DNA of 64,000 bases from Bin87 sp965203985. Its GTDB lineage: Bacteria; Chloroflexota; Dehalococcoidia; Lucifugimonadales; UBA3495. Under the pieces are notes generated by a model, which ran no database searches, had not been told where the DNA came from, and saw only the letters and a list, made by a program, of their open reading frames with translations. This document shows positions 28,443 through 38,934 of the stretch, piece after piece. The stretch lies in NCBI GenBank assembly GCA_965203985.1, contig CBDBDS010000006.1, positions 62,001 through 126,000 on the forward strand. Reading direction: 5' to 3'. The translations under genes and the position numbers were made by a program. How positions within the stretch are numbered: position 1 is the first letter of the stretch; each line of letters begins with the position of its first letter.

Positions 28443-29401
28443 GCCTCAAATTGCAGAAAAATGACCCGGATCACCTTTTGATGAAACGGGCCGGCGGGAA
28501 TTATACACCGAAGTGTGAACCAATACTGACCACTATCGGCCCCCCAGAGTCGGGTGGAGCACGACTGACTCCGACACATAATCCCGCGAGCGTCGCCCCG
28601 TCGGCTACGCTTGACATGACCTCATTGGCCTACCACAACGAGCGGCAGCCAGGTCTCCCAAAGACACCGCAGCCAGTCCAGACCGGCATCCGCTCGACGG
28701 GCGTACGGGCCCAAAACACACGTTATGTGTATTAGTAAATCATCCAGCAATCCCACTTGCCATCAGGCCGATTTTGGTATAACTTTCCACAGCCCATTGC
28801 AGATGGGTTGCAGTTGCCGGAACTTCCGGCGCTGCGCCGAACTGTGAACCGCGTGGCGAGTCGCCTTCGTTGACGAGCCACGTCGCTGCCCCGGCACGGA
28901 GGGAGGCCGGGAACAGCGGCAGGTCGGCAAACATCCATATTACGCCGCGAACATACATGGCGGCACCCACCGGCACTGCGGAATGCCGCTGCCGGCGGGA
29001 AAGGACACAATACAGGATGACCTCCCTCGCCCATCGCCGCACCGCGCCCGGTGCGCGAACCACGGCCCCCGCTGCCGCCGACCACGGCTGGTCGGCTCCC
29101 TCTCCGATCTTTGCCACCGCAAAACGGCAGCCGGCCGGCCTTCCAGGCTTCGGAGCGACCGCTCCATGCCCGGCGATGGAATTATCAGGCTTTTTCACAT
29201 CCTCCGAGCCGGCCCCCGGAGGCGGCCTGCTCCAGGAACACGCCGGAAATACGAGACCATCCGCGCGTACGTCGAAAAACGTCGCCGGACCTGCCCAAAA
29301 CGCAGGAGTCTGGCACGGAATGAAATTGGGGAGCAGCGTTGGCTGACACCGGCTGCCCCCCGAAAGCGAATTACTCCCATGAAAAGGAGATTCACCATCA
29401 A
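28443..29401. other. Long divergent intergenic region without a convincing gene
   Basis: This 960-bp stretch separates the kinase fusion (minus) from the secreted protein at 29402 (plus). I find no coherent gene. On the minus strand near 28740-28830 one frame ends with GCGKLYQNRPDGKWDCWMIY, which looks like a real protein tail, and a hydrophobic piece exists further up in another frame, so a decayed small membrane gene is possible. A short AT-rich patch (28700-28790) might hold promoters. Confidence 0.35.
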
Positions 29402-31522
29402 ATGACTACCACAAAAAGAAGAAGTTTGCAACTTTCCGTAGCGGCGGTTGCGGCTTTGGCCATCTTCGCCGTGGCGGCAGTGATGCTGCTGGCCGGCAGC
29501 ACGCCGGCACAGGCCACCACCGCGGCCCTAACCCCCGACGACGGCGCCGCCCAACCGCGGCCCCAGCAAACCGACAAGACGCCAACCGCCCCGCGCCATG
29601 CCCCGCCAGAACCCTGTCCCGGAGAGACGGGCAATCCCAACAAAGCGGCTGCCGACGTAGTCGCCTCCGGCCACATCGCCCTGTTCGACGTGTGGTGGAA
29701 CCCGGTCGAGCTGGAATTGACCAACTCCTCCTGCCCGCCCACGGTGGCGCACACGCGTAAGGAAAAATTGGATCAAGACGGTGAGCCTACTGGTGAATAT
29801 ATCGACACCGACAAACGCTCCCCGTCCAGCATCGACATTGCGAAAACCGTCATCCACATCCCTAACACCGCCCGGATCAATCTGAACGCGGACGACAACC
29901 CCTATACTGAGACCAAATACGAGGAGTTGTGGGACGCCGACGCCAAGGAAAACCGGGACACCGACGACGACGACCGTCCTAACGAAGGTGAGGGCGACCG
30001 CAAGGTCTGGGCGCTGCCGGCCTGCCCGCCCGACGGCACGGCCGCGGCCGACGATTTGTGCATCATCTTCTCCGCCGCCCTGCTGAATCCAAATGACTGG
30101 AAGGCAGGCACCGAAATCGAGTACCTGCTGGACCACGTCCACCAGACCGATATCGACAAGCAGGACCCGAGGTACACCCTCGCTTACGACAAGAACAACC
30201 GCCTCCTCTGGGATTCGTCCGATGTGCAGCGCGTCGAGATGTCGGTAGCGCCCGGAGAGTACAAACGGCCCACGCTGTTCTTCACCGACCGCGGCACCTA
30301 CGAACTGCAGGTGCACATACGGGGCGAACCCAACCATGCTACCAACCGGGATGACGGTCTGAAGCCGGTAAGCAAGGACAACAGCGTGTCCAGCGACGTC
30401 CGGGAATACATCATCCACGTGGGCGCATTGGCCGACCTCAGTGTCACGGCTGCGGCGACGCCGCAGAGTCCCGAGCCTACCGACAACGTGACCGTCGCGA
30501 TCACCGCCAGCAATGGCGGCCCGGACGCCGTGCCTCAAACCAACGTTAACGTCACTCTGCCTCCGGAACTGACCTACGTGTCCCACGAGCCGGCCAGCGC
30601 TGGCTTCGCCGATGCCGACGGTGACGGAGTCCGCACCTGGGACGCCGGCAGCTTGGCATCCGGCGCGACGAACACCCTAGCCATCACGGCCAAGGTGGCT
30701 CCGGAAACCCATGGGCGGGAGTTGGCTGTCAAAGCGGCCATCTCCGGCACGGAGCCCGCGGAGATTACGGAAACCAACGACCAGGGCGACCTGGAAATTA
30801 AGGACTACAACCTGCCGGTGCTGGACCCCAACCCGCACAACGACACGGCCGCTGCCACCATCACGGTATCGACGACGGGGCACAACACGAACCCGATGTT
30901 AATGGTCATCCGCTCCGTCGAAGAGCGATCGGCCCCGGGCACCAAGGTCGGAGATCCGGTGGGGGTAAAAGAGCCAAACACCAGCGACACGTTGAGATTC
31001 ACGCTGACCGGGGAGGGCAACGAACAATTCACCACAACCAAAGTCTCGGACGGCGTACAGATCGAAGTGGCCGATGGCGCCAACCTAGACTACGAGGTCA
31101 AGCCCGTGTACGACCTTGTCCTGGCGGTGAGCGACGGCAAGGACACTGACAGCAATGACGACGACTACAAGGTGGACGACACCATCAAAGTGCAGATCAG
31201 GCTGATTGACATTGTCGATGCCTACAGCGCCACGCTGAGTGTGGACAAAACCGCCGCCACAGTCGGAGAAACGGTGACGTTGTCCGTGGCAATACAAAAC
31301 CCGCCGGTTCCTATCAATCAGTTGCACCGCACCATCAGGACTCTGCACCGCAACGACATTGATCTCCGGCAAATGACCGGCCCATTGGTTCCATTCGAGC
31401 GTTCCCAGAGCGTGGCGGGAACGTACACGTACTATATGAACTTCTGGCAACCGGACGGAAGCAATCTAAGACACCGAATTGAGACCAACCGGGTCAAAGT
31501 GATCTGGTCGGCGTCCGACTAA
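29402..31522 (+). CDS. Secreted DUF11/cadherin-like surface protein
   Basis: This 706-residue protein carries an N-terminal signal peptide (basic MTTTKRR, hydrophobic core, cleavage after STPAQA about residue 38). A beta-rich region follows, then a DUF11-type domain (ADLSVTAAATPQSPEPTDNVTV, about residues 345-460) and a cadherin-like repeat (RFTLTGEGNEQF ... YDLVLAVSDGKDTDSNDD, about 500-610). A C-terminal beta domain ends the protein; no sortase or lipid anchor is seen. The role is probably cell-surface or extracellular binding. AAGGAG lies 12 bases before the ATG. It is followed by a related but larger protein in the same direction. Confidence 0.7.
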   Translation: MTTTKRRSLQLSVAAVAALAIFAVAAVMLLAGSTPAQATTAALTPDDGAAQPRPQQTDKTPTAPRHAPPEPCPGETGNPNKAAADVVASGHIALFDVWWNPVELELTNSSCPPTVAHTRKEKLDQDGEPTGEYIDTDKRSPSSIDIAKTVIHIPNTARINLNADDNPYTETKYEELWDADAKENRDTDDDDRPNEGEGDRKVWALPACPPDGTAAADDLCIIFSAALLNPNDWKAGTEIEYLLDHVHQTDIDKQDPRYTLAYDKNNRLLWDSSDVQRVEMSVAPGEYKRPTLFFTDRGTYELQVHIRGEPNHATNRDDGLKPVSKDNSVSSDVREYIIHVGALADLSVTAAATPQSPEPTDNVTVAITASNGGPDAVPQTNVNVTLPPELTYVSHEPASAGFADADGDGVRTWDAGSLASGATNTLAITAKVAPETHGRELAVKAAISGTEPAEITETNDQGDLEIKDYNLPVLDPNPHNDTAAATITVSTTGHNTNPMLMVIRSVEERSAPGTKVGDPVGVKEPNTSDTLRFTLTGEGNEQFTTTKVSDGVQIEVADGANLDYEVKPVYDLVLAVSDGKDTDSNDDDYKVDDTIKVQIRLIDIVDAYSATLSVDKTAATVGETVTLSVAIQNPPVPINQLHRTIRTLHRNDIDLRQMTGPLVPFERSQSVAGTYTYYMNFWQPDGSNLRHRIETNRVKVIWSASD

Positions 31523-31715
31523 CCCAGCTGTCGCCGGGGGCGGTGTCTCGCACCGGTCCCGGCGGCAAACTCACTGGAGTTGCGCGCTTGAAATCCCACG
31601 CCCGGCACTGTGAAAGAACCGGAACGATGATTGACGATTTCGGTCATTGGATTCCGGTTCGCGCCTGGATGACGGTCCCAACTGATTGATTCATGGCTCA
31701 GCAGGGTCACGCAAT

Positions 31716-34700
31716 ATGTCCGCCCGGTGGAAATTCCAGATTGCGTTGATCGCAGTCATCGCCGTCTTCGCCGTCCTAGCCGGCGCCTTCCGGGACGGAC
31801 CCGTCGCTCACGCCCATCATGGAGAGGACCGTGACTACGTGGACGTCAGCCTGACCCTGGAAGTTCCCGAAGACCCTCAGAGCTCTGGGACCCACGAAGT
31901 ACACATTATCGTTGTGAACCACGGAACCAGGACCGCTTATGACGTAGTAGTGGAAGTGGATGTGGAGACCCTGAAACCTCTCGGACAAACCGAAAGCCAG
32001 ATCCAAAGCCTTTTCACGCTCGAGGGCATTGGGACAAGGGCTGTGCGAGTGCCGGTCGGGCGGATATCTGTAGATGGAACATCCTTCCGCTGGACCATTC
32101 CCGAGCTCAGAGGAATGCAACGCGTAGTGGTTATTCCGAGAGTAAGACATTTTGGTGGCTCCGGCGTTTATAATAACAGATTGAAAGTGCATAAGATATC
32201 CGGGACGGTGTCCACGGCATCCTTCCAGAGTGATACCCACAAGGAGAACGACAGCTCTCAGGTCTGGACATACGCCCATAACACAAGAAATATCTACTTT
32301 ATACAGGTATGGGTGGCCTACACGGTCAGTGTGTCGGTGGACAACCGGTTCCCGGACCGAGGGGATACCGTCAATTTCACCGTCACCGCAGGTAGAAAAC
32401 CAACGTATCCACGCGTACGGCCCTCACCAGAGGTTCCTCCCCCGATTGACCTGAAGGTTGAGATTGCAACGACCGACGGTCTGACGGTCGGCACGCCAAG
32501 TAGATACTATACCAGCAACGAAGGCGGTTTTCAGACTACCGTGTCATCCCCAAAGTGGAGCTACAGCAATGGCGAGTTCAACATCGGGACCGGGGTAGCT
32601 GGGGAGGATGAGGTACGGGCACATTCCGTGATCCTGCCGGTCACGGTAGGAAGCGACACCGACGTCGTCGTGAACGAACAGTGCCTGACGGCGACGCTGA
32701 CCGGGAACCCCCCGCCCGGCACCGGCCCCCTTGACGACGACATATCGGACAACGTGGCGAAAGTGTGCCTGGGCCCAGGGCCAGCGACGCTTTTCCAAGA
32801 TGGCACCGTCGCAGTTTGGACCCTCAAAGCCTGCCGCGGCGATGTTCCGACCAACGCCTGCGACACCGTACCTGAGGTGGACGTAGAAGTCTTAACCAGC
32901 ATAGATGGCAACATCCACCACGTCTCGCCTATCATCCATGTCAAGGATGAACCCGGGCGGGTGTTTGACGCTGACAACGGGAGCGTTACCGACGGGACTA
33001 CCGTCTCGTGGCAGACCGCTACCGACGAGGACCCCGACTTTACTGGTACTAGGAACGGAGTGAAGGTTGGCCAGAACCTATTTCCAATAAACAAATATCT
33101 TAGTAACTGGCAACATTTTCAGGTTACCTTTACCGCAACCGGGTTGGATGGGGGCAACCCACCGGGCAAGGTTTCGGTCCGTTCAAGGGCCACCGGCACC
33201 GCTTTGTGGCCTTTGCATAGTTCAAATTCCTGGAGGAGCAAGAGAAGCACGCAATACCGATTGAGTGATCCAAGCACTGTTACGAACATTCGCTTCCTTG
33301 AGTTTGAGAAGCTGGGTACCTATGTGGTGGACTACACAGGGGATCTTCTACACGCGACCATAGACGCAGACAGTGACAGCAACCCCGACGTATTCAGCGG
33401 CACTGGCCGTACCATCTTTCATGTGGGCCCCATCGCGGAGTTGAGCGTGAGCGACGGGGGCGCCAGTTTAGATGCTACCTCCAGCCAGGTGGCGTTCACC
33501 GTGGTCGTGGTCAACAACGGACCCGAGGACGCAGAGAGCGGCCAAGTCGTTGTGGAGTTGCCCGCCGGGACCACCGGGCTGACCACTTTTCCTGCTGAGA
33601 CCGGCACCTTCGACAGCACGGCCAACCCTCCGACGTGGACGTGGGACATCCGTGATTTGGAACGGGGCCACCGCCGGAGATCAAAAGGACTCTCCGAATC
33701 TGTTTCGCTCATCGTGGACGGGGTAAGCGCCGGTGAAACGGCAACGGCGAAAGTAGTCTATGACCCTTATCTGGTCTGCATCGGCAGCAACGCCAGCACC
33801 CTGACTCACACCACTGAAGCCGCCTGCGTGGCCGACACCACAAACGGCGGCAGTTGGCACGAGGGCACGGTGTACGACTACAACGCTGATAACAACGAGG
33901 CGACGCTGACGGCCGCGGCCGGCGTCAGTGGCAGCACGCCGGCGTCGGTCACCGTCATGGACCCGGACGCGTCCGGCGTCTTGGTGCAGTGGGAGACGGT
34001 GGAACAGGTCAACGGGTTGAAGGTGACCCACTACGAGTTGGAGCGTCCGTCCGACCCCTGGACTATGACTACGGCGCCGGGCGACGTAACGGAAACGAAG
34101 TACCAGGACAAGGGGGCTACGGGCAGCGCCAATCCGGTGTACCGGGTGCGGGCGGTGAACGAGGCCGGCGTGGCGGGGCCGTGGTCCCAAACCTCGGGGA
34201 TGCGCCCCGGCGCTCCGCAGAGCTTCGCCGCCGCCGTGGCCAGCGGCAACGCGCAGGTCAACCTGACCTGGAGCGCGCCCACCGCCGTGACCGGCGTAAC
34301 CGTGTCCGGCTACGAAATCGAGGTTTCGGATAGCGGCGGCGACAGCTGGACTTCGCTGGAGACGTCGCACAGCGCGAGCCCCTATGCCCACACCGGCCTC
34401 AGCCTGATGCCGGGCGACGCCCGAGACTACCGGATCCGCACGGTGGCCACGGTGGGCGGCGTCACGCTGAACAGCCTTTGGGCAACGGCCACCGCCACCG
34501 TCGCCTACCCCAAGCCAAACGTCCCCACGATGTTCACCGCCACCGGGTCCAGCGCAACGCAGGCCACCCTGTCGTGGGTCCATCCCGCTGACGTGACCAA
34601 CGTGACGCGCACCGGCTACGAAGCAGAGTTTTCCAAGGACGGTGGTGTCAACTGGGACCCGCTGACGGGCTCGCCAACGGGTAGCGCAACGACCACCCTG

Positions 34701-36380
34701 CCCCACACTGACACCTCGCTGGGGGCCAATGCCGTGCGGCAGTACCGGATACGAACGACGGGCACGGTGGGCAGCGGCAGCGCGCAGGTGACGGTGGAGA
34801 GCGACTGGGCCTACGCCCTGGCCTCGGAAGAATACCCGGCGCCCGGCGCGCCCCGGAACTTCATGGCGACGGTGGACAGCGACACGTCGGTCACCCTGAC
34901 GTGGACCGATCCCGAAGCTGTTGCTGACGTAACTCTCACCGGATACGTACTGGAGGTGTCCTTCGACCGGGGCGCGAACTGGTCTTCGGTGGCGACCGAG
35001 TCAACGCTGGGGGCCGGCGCAACTACCCACACCCACACCGACGCCAGCAACCCGCTTTCGTCGAAGCCCCGGCAATACCGCCTGAAGGCGAAGGGCACCG
35101 TGGGCGCCTCCACGTACGAGAGCGGCTGGGTGTTCGCCATTCCGCCCGGAGAGGTGGGGCCGCCGCGCAACCTGTACGCCGCGCACGACCCGGAGAGCCC
35201 GGCCGCCAGCAAGACCCGCATCAACCTGACCTGGGACGAGCCGGCATTCGGCGCGGATATGGTCACCGGCTACCGCATCGACCACGCCCCGGCGGAATCC
35301 GGGCCGTGGGAGACGCTGCAACACAGCCGCGCCAGCCGGAGTTACCAGCACACCGGCCGGCAGCCGGGGGAGCGAAGCTGCTACCGGGTGGCGGCGATCT
35401 TCGCCGGCGGCACCGGGCCCTTCGCCGACTCGGTCTGCACCACCACCTTGGGCAACCCCGCGGACGACCTGCCGGGCGCGCCGGAGGGCCTGCGCATCGA
35501 CTCGGTGGGCAGCAACTACGTGACGCTGGAATGGGACGCGCCCAGCCTCGGCGGCGCGGTGGACTACTACGAGTACCAGTCCCACGCCCACGCCCCGACC
35601 CGGGTTCCCGGAGCGGCCACCAGGGTGACGGTGCGCGGCCTGCAACCCGGCACGTCCTACGAGTTCCAGGTGCGGGCCGTGAACAACATCGGAGCCGGCG
35701 GCTGGTCTCGGCCCATCCAGTTCACGCTGAACCGGGCCGGCGGCGCGGTCAAGGCAACGCCGACGGAACTGGAGGTGCCCAAGGGCGGCACGGGCAGCTT
35801 CCGGGTCAGCCTGAACCGGAACCCGCGGTGGCCGCTGGCGCTGTACACCCACTGGGAGGGCCCGGACTGCCTGACCGACTGGCTGCCCTACCAGCAGGGC
35901 AGGATACTGCTGCCCAGCGGCAACCCACCGCCCGGCAAGGCGTTCTGGGATGACGGCTGGTGGGGTCCGCCGGACGACCGGTTCGCGGAGCCGTGGAACG
36001 TGGGGCATGACATCGAGCTGGACGCTTCCGAGTGCCAGGGCGGCGAGACGGCGGTGGTCGAATACTCGCTCCACAGCCTTCCCTTCAGCGCCCTGGAGGG
36101 AGTGCCGATGTGGGAGGAATTGGGCCTGAGCGAGGAGGAGTGGCGGGAGAAGTGGGGCGTTGACCCCATGGACGGGATCAGTGGCCCCAGCGTGAAGGTG
36201 ACGGTGGTGGACGGCGCCGGGTCCGGCCGGACATCCGCAGGGGAGCAAGGCCTGGCCAGCGTCAACGCCGGCGGCACTGCGGTCAACGTCAGCACCAACC
36301 TCCCGCCGCAGGCCACCGTCTGGCGCCGCGAGGAGCGGGGGCTCTACGGGTCCCAGCTGGCGTGGGACTGGTGGGACTGA
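31716..36380 (+). CDS. Giant secreted protein with DUF11 and fibronectin-III repeats
   Basis: This is a 1,554-residue protein from the ATG at 31716. The signal peptide (MSARWKFQIALIAVIAVFAV, cleavage near AHA) precedes beta-rich domains, a DUF11-like domain (about 570-690) and a run of six fibronectin type III repeats (about 740-1340; for example RNFMATVDSDTSVTLTWTDP). A Trp-rich C-terminal domain has Calx-beta-like features (TPTELEVPKGGTGSFRVSL). No anchor motif is evident. It probably mediates adhesion or matrix contact; eukaryote-like FN3 arrays are often noted in host-associated bacteria. The 190 bp before it show nothing notable. A hairpin terminator follows at 36484. Confidence 0.8.
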   Translation: MSARWKFQIALIAVIAVFAVLAGAFRDGPVAHAHHGEDRDYVDVSLTLEVPEDPQSSGTHEVHIIVVNHGTRTAYDVVVEVDVETLKPLGQTESQIQSLFTLEGIGTRAVRVPVGRISVDGTSFRWTIPELRGMQRVVVIPRVRHFGGSGVYNNRLKVHKISGTVSTASFQSDTHKENDSSQVWTYAHNTRNIYFIQVWVAYTVSVSVDNRFPDRGDTVNFTVTAGRKPTYPRVRPSPEVPPPIDLKVEIATTDGLTVGTPSRYYTSNEGGFQTTVSSPKWSYSNGEFNIGTGVAGEDEVRAHSVILPVTVGSDTDVVVNEQCLTATLTGNPPPGTGPLDDDISDNVAKVCLGPGPATLFQDGTVAVWTLKACRGDVPTNACDTVPEVDVEVLTSIDGNIHHVSPIIHVKDEPGRVFDADNGSVTDGTTVSWQTATDEDPDFTGTRNGVKVGQNLFPINKYLSNWQHFQVTFTATGLDGGNPPGKVSVRSRATGTALWPLHSSNSWRSKRSTQYRLSDPSTVTNIRFLEFEKLGTYVVDYTGDLLHATIDADSDSNPDVFSGTGRTIFHVGPIAELSVSDGGASLDATSSQVAFTVVVVNNGPEDAESGQVVVELPAGTTGLTTFPAETGTFDSTANPPTWTWDIRDLERGHRRRSKGLSESVSLIVDGVSAGETATAKVVYDPYLVCIGSNASTLTHTTEAACVADTTNGGSWHEGTVYDYNADNNEATLTAAAGVSGSTPASVTVMDPDASGVLVQWETVEQVNGLKVTHYELERPSDPWTMTTAPGDVTETKYQDKGATGSANPVYRVRAVNEAGVAGPWSQTSGMRPGAPQSFAAAVASGNAQVNLTWSAPTAVTGVTVSGYEIEVSDSGGDSWTSLETSHSASPYAHTGLSLMPGDARDYRIRTVATVGGVTLNSLWATATATVAYPKPNVPTMFTATGSSATQATLSWVHPADVTNVTRTGYEAEFSKDGGVNWDPLTGSPTGSATTTLPHTDTSLGANAVRQYRIRTTGTVGSGSAQVTVESDWAYALASEEYPAPGAPRNFMATVDSDTSVTLTWTDPEAVADVTLTGYVLEVSFDRGANWSSVATESTLGAGATTHTHTDASNPLSSKPRQYRLKAKGTVGASTYESGWVFAIPPGEVGPPRNLYAAHDPESPAASKTRINLTWDEPAFGADMVTGYRIDHAPAESGPWETLQHSRASRSYQHTGRQPGERSCYRVAAIFAGGTGPFADSVCTTTLGNPADDLPGAPEGLRIDSVGSNYVTLEWDAPSLGGAVDYYEYQSHAHAPTRVPGAATRVTVRGLQPGTSYEFQVRAVNNIGAGGWSRPIQFTLNRAGGAVKATPTELEVPKGGTGSFRVSLNRNPRWPLALYTHWEGPDCLTDWLPYQQGRILLPSGNPPPGKAFWDDGWWGPPDDRFAEPWNVGHDIELDASECQGGETAVVEYSLHSLPFSALEGVPMWEELGLSEEEWREKWGVDPMDGISGPSVKVTVVDGAGSGRTSAGEQGLASVNAGGTAVNVSTNLPPQATVWRREERGLYGSQLAWDWWD

Positions 36381-36483
36381 CCGCGAAGCATCGATCCGCA
36401 CACAGGACACCGGCGTCACCGTCTGGCTCACAGCGACCGAGAGGGACAACGACTAGAGAGTTGCCACCAACTGAACCGAACCA

Positions 36484-36515
36484 AGCGGGCGTCCTGCTCA
36501 TGTAGGGCGCCCGCT
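36484..36515. terminator. Hairpin between convergent genes
   Basis: AGCGGGCG at 36484-36491 pairs with CGCCCGCT at 36508-36515 around a 16-nt loop with extra pairing (TCCT/AGGG). It lies about 100 bp after the giant surface protein and at the end of the convergent membrane protein gene, as expected of a two-way terminator, though only a weak T-rich tail (CAATTTC) follows. Confidence 0.6.
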
Positions 36516-37012
36516 CAATTTCGACTGGACCACCGCCTCAGCCACACCCAAGCCCGCAAAGTTGCCAGAAACCCGACGACGAGGCCGCACACGCGCCAGG
36601 TCAGGGAGAAATCCAACCCCTCCCCCATACCGATTGTCACCATCAGGCCACCGTAGGCGACGGCAAAGCACATGGACACCACGCAACCCGCTATAGTCAG
36701 TCGGCCGGCCCACCCCCGCGGCGGACAACGCACGGCAGCGTAAACAGCCCCTGCCGGCATGAGCACCAGCAGCAGGGCAGCAAGGGGAAAGGTCAACAGC
36801 AGCAGCGGGATCAACAGCCACGGCGCGACCAGCACAGCGGCCAGGACGACGTAGAAGTACAGGCCATAGGTTCCCGAGAAAACGGCGAACCAAGGCAACA
36901 GCGCCGCCCCCACCAAGCACGCCATGGTGACGAAGCCGGGTTGGCGGGACTCATCAAGAGGAGCCGGACGCTGATCAGAACCCCGCTCACGGGCTGGGCG
37001 CGGGAACATCAT
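36515..37012 (-). CDS. Membrane protein coupled to the upstream lipoprotein gene
   Basis: This 165-residue protein has four to five hydrophobic segments (for example GYVTMACLVGAALLPW region, YFYVVLAAVLVAPWLLIPLL) and a basic C-terminus (RRWSSRN). Its ATG lies 26 bases inside the end of the preceding lipoprotein ORF, implying translational coupling and a shared role at the envelope. The function is unknown. Confidence 0.6.
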   Translation of the reverse strand: MMFPRPARERGSDQRPAPLDESRQPGFVTMACLVGAALLPWFAVFSGTYGLYFYVVLAAVLVAPWLLIPLLLLTFPLAALLLVLMPAGAVYAAVRCPPRGWAGRLTIAGCVVSMCFAVAYGGLMVTIGMGEGLDFSLTWRVCGLVVGFLATLRAWVWLRRWSSRN

Positions 37013-38093
37013 CGTTCAACGACCCATCGCCCAGACACTTGACCACGTCATCCGAGAAGCCAATGACAACCGTATCGTCACTGTTGCCGTCCATATCCAT
37101 CTGACGCCGGTACAACTCCGCCAGATCAGTGCGGGCCAGCAGCTCCGTCAAGCAGTATTCAGCAGAAGCTCCCACCGGTTCCGGGTAATCCGCCTTGAGA
37201 ATAGCCACGAACAGACGACCCGCCTTGTCCCTGGAGAGGCATCCGAATACGTCCACCTCGTGCTGCTGGGCGTCGCCGTCCGAAACCACGGGCAACGTCA
37301 TCACACGCTCAAAATCATCGCCGAGGCTGTCCTGAATACACCGACGCTCAGCCTCACTGAGACTGACCATCAGGTCGGCCCAGCGGCTCTCGGGATACAC
37401 GGTGATGACCTCGGCTCGCGTCACGCCAGCGTACGGCGGATGCGCCGGCGACTCCAAAACGCTCCATTCAGTCCAAGGGCCAATCGCGTAACCGGCGCCG
37501 TCCAGACCTGGGTCAACGACAAACGCCGCACGCCACCTGACGGTCTGACCGGCCGGAACCGGCACGATGAAGGTGTCGATGTAGTCGCCATCGTGAGGAG
37601 TTTCAGCCAGCCACAGGCCGATACCGTCCAGCTCCACCACCGTCCGGTCAGCGCCGGGGGCAACGCGGTCAACGGTGAACGCGATGCTGTCGTCGTAGAG
37701 ATCAATCGTGAGGACCGGCGAACCCAGCTCAGCACGGTCATCCGCCACCGGCCCCTCGAATTCGACCGCCTTCTGGAGCCGACCCATCGGGCCCGTCTGC
37801 GACGGCAATCCCGGCTCAGTCGCGGAACCGGATTCAATCCCGGCTGCTCCCGGCCCCTCCCGGTCCGATGCCGGAGTGCCGTCCGACGCATCGGACGCAC
37901 CGGACGTCAGTGTCGCACGTCCACTTACAGGCGAGTCATTGGATACCGACGCGCTGCCATCGCGGTCCTGGCTCTGCACGGCTCCCGTTCCACCCACATT
38001 GTCAGGCTGTCCGGCGCATCCAGCAGCGACAGCCGCCGCGCAGACCAACACGACCGCCGCCGTCAGAAACCCGCGAAGTCGAGGTGTTTTCAT
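36987..38093 (-). CDS. Predicted lipoprotein with a low-complexity linker
   Basis: This 368-residue protein begins at an ATG preceded by GGAGG. The signal peptide ends in a lipobox (VAAGC, Cys near residue 26), followed by a Ser/Asp/Gly-rich linker to about residue 100. The folded part then begins with a beta-rich segment (PVLTIDLYDDSIAFTVDRVA) resembling a fibronectin-like sandwich, and a helical, Cys-containing C-terminal part follows (ERRCIQDSLGDDFERVM). It is likely anchored on the outer face of the membrane. Family not recognised. Confidence 0.7.
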   Translation of the reverse strand: MKTPRLRGFLTAAVVLVCAAAVAAGCAGQPDNVGGTGAVQSQDRDGSASVSNDSPVSGRATLTSGASDASDGTPASDREGPGAAGIESGSATEPGLPSQTGPMGRLQKAVEFEGPVADDRAELGSPVLTIDLYDDSIAFTVDRVAPGADRTVVELDGIGLWLAETPHDGDYIDTFIVPVPAGQTVRWRAAFVVDPGLDGAGYAIGPWTEWSVLESPAHPPYAGVTRAEVITVYPESRWADLMVSLSEAERRCIQDSLGDDFERVMTLPVVSDGDAQQHEVDVFGCLSRDKAGRLFVAILKADYPEPVGASAEYCLTELLARTDLAELYRRQMDMDGNSDDTVVIGFSDDVVKCLGDGSLNDDVPAPSP

Positions 38094-38260
38094 GATCCGG
38101 ACCTCCGCCCCAATGGGCCTATTTGACGCACCAGACGCCCTCAGACAGCCTTTTCAACAGATGGTAAGGGAATTTGCCACTGAGACCGGCAAAATCGATC
38201 TGGTGGCGTGACAGGCGTTGCCCTTATAGCCGTCTTTGCCCCGAAAGTCTGGCTGGCCGG

Positions 38261-38575
38261 TCACGTGGTAGTGACCAGACTGCGACGCCGCCAGAGACGG
38301 CAAGTGCCCCAAGCAGCCGCGCCGCTGGGTATAGGCAGCAGGAAGTACCCAACCAGGGCAACGGATTCCCGCAACAGCCATCCCTCGACCCAGTACCAGC
38401 CCATCGAGCCGGCCACACCGACCAACCCGCCGGCAATCCCTGCCAGCACCCCCTTGCCCCAACTGACGCCGTCCATCCGCCCAGCGCAGACCAGTCCGAC
38501 CGCCAAGGCGGGGACGAACGCGAGCAGTAGCAGCAGCCACCAGAGGAAGATGAGCAGGAAGAAATAGGTCAACAT
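38261..38575 (-). CDS. Small membrane protein
   Basis: The 104 residues from an ATG at 38575 (MLTYFFLLIFLWWLLLLLAF) contain three to four hydrophobic segments and a basic tail (RLWRRRSLVTTT). An upstream in-frame extension to 38665 is possible but lacks protein character. The ribosome-binding site is weak. Function unknown. Confidence 0.5.
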   Translation of the reverse strand: MLTYFFLLIFLWWLLLLLAFVPALAVGLVCAGRMDGVSWGKGVLAGIAGGLVGVAGSMGWYWVEGWLLRESVALVGYFLLPIPSGAAAWGTCRLWRRRSLVTTT

Positions 38576-38674
38576 GGTTGCCGGGGATGCAGGCCAGGGC
38601 GCATCGGCGTCAGCATAACCCCTGCGAAGGGCCTTGACAGCGCTGGACTGCCGGCCCGACCCCACGGCTCCAGC

Positions 38675-38797
38675 TCAGCCGCCCACGAAGAAGTCCAGGA
38701 TATTGCCCAGCGTCGAGGTCTCGCCCTTGTAGAGCTCGGTGTAGTCGCACTGCTTGCAGGAAACCGTCAAGGATAGAGTCCCGAGGGGAGGGTATAA
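38675..38797 (-). pseudogene. C-terminal scrap of a zinc-ribbon protein
   Basis: Read in one frame the stretch gives TLSLTVSCKQCDYTELYKG, then STLGNILDFFVGG and a TGA at 38677-38675. This is the typical end of small bacterial zinc-ribbon proteins with a CxxCGYTE knuckle. The 5' half with the first CxxC pair is missing or scrambled. Recognition rests on this motif alone. Confidence 0.5.
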
Positions 38798-38934
38798 CGG
38801 TCAAAACGCTGAGGCCACGTCTAAAGCACCGCGAAACCAGCGGCGTGGCCACCCAGCGTTGGTGCTAAAATCCAGCAAGAACATCACAGGCAGCTCCGGC
38901 CGAGCAGCAGATGACCAACGCATGAAGGTGTCCA

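Noticed and set aside
28740..29198. 152-codon minus-strand frame in the 28.4-29.4 kb gap
   Set aside because: Composition is reverse-frame-like and there is no ribosome-binding site; only the short Trp-rich tail in another frame looked protein-like.
33681..36449. Long minus-strand frames (341 and 482 codons) opposite the FN3 protein
   Set aside because: They mirror the repetitive FN3 coding sequence; no ribosome-binding site or domain.
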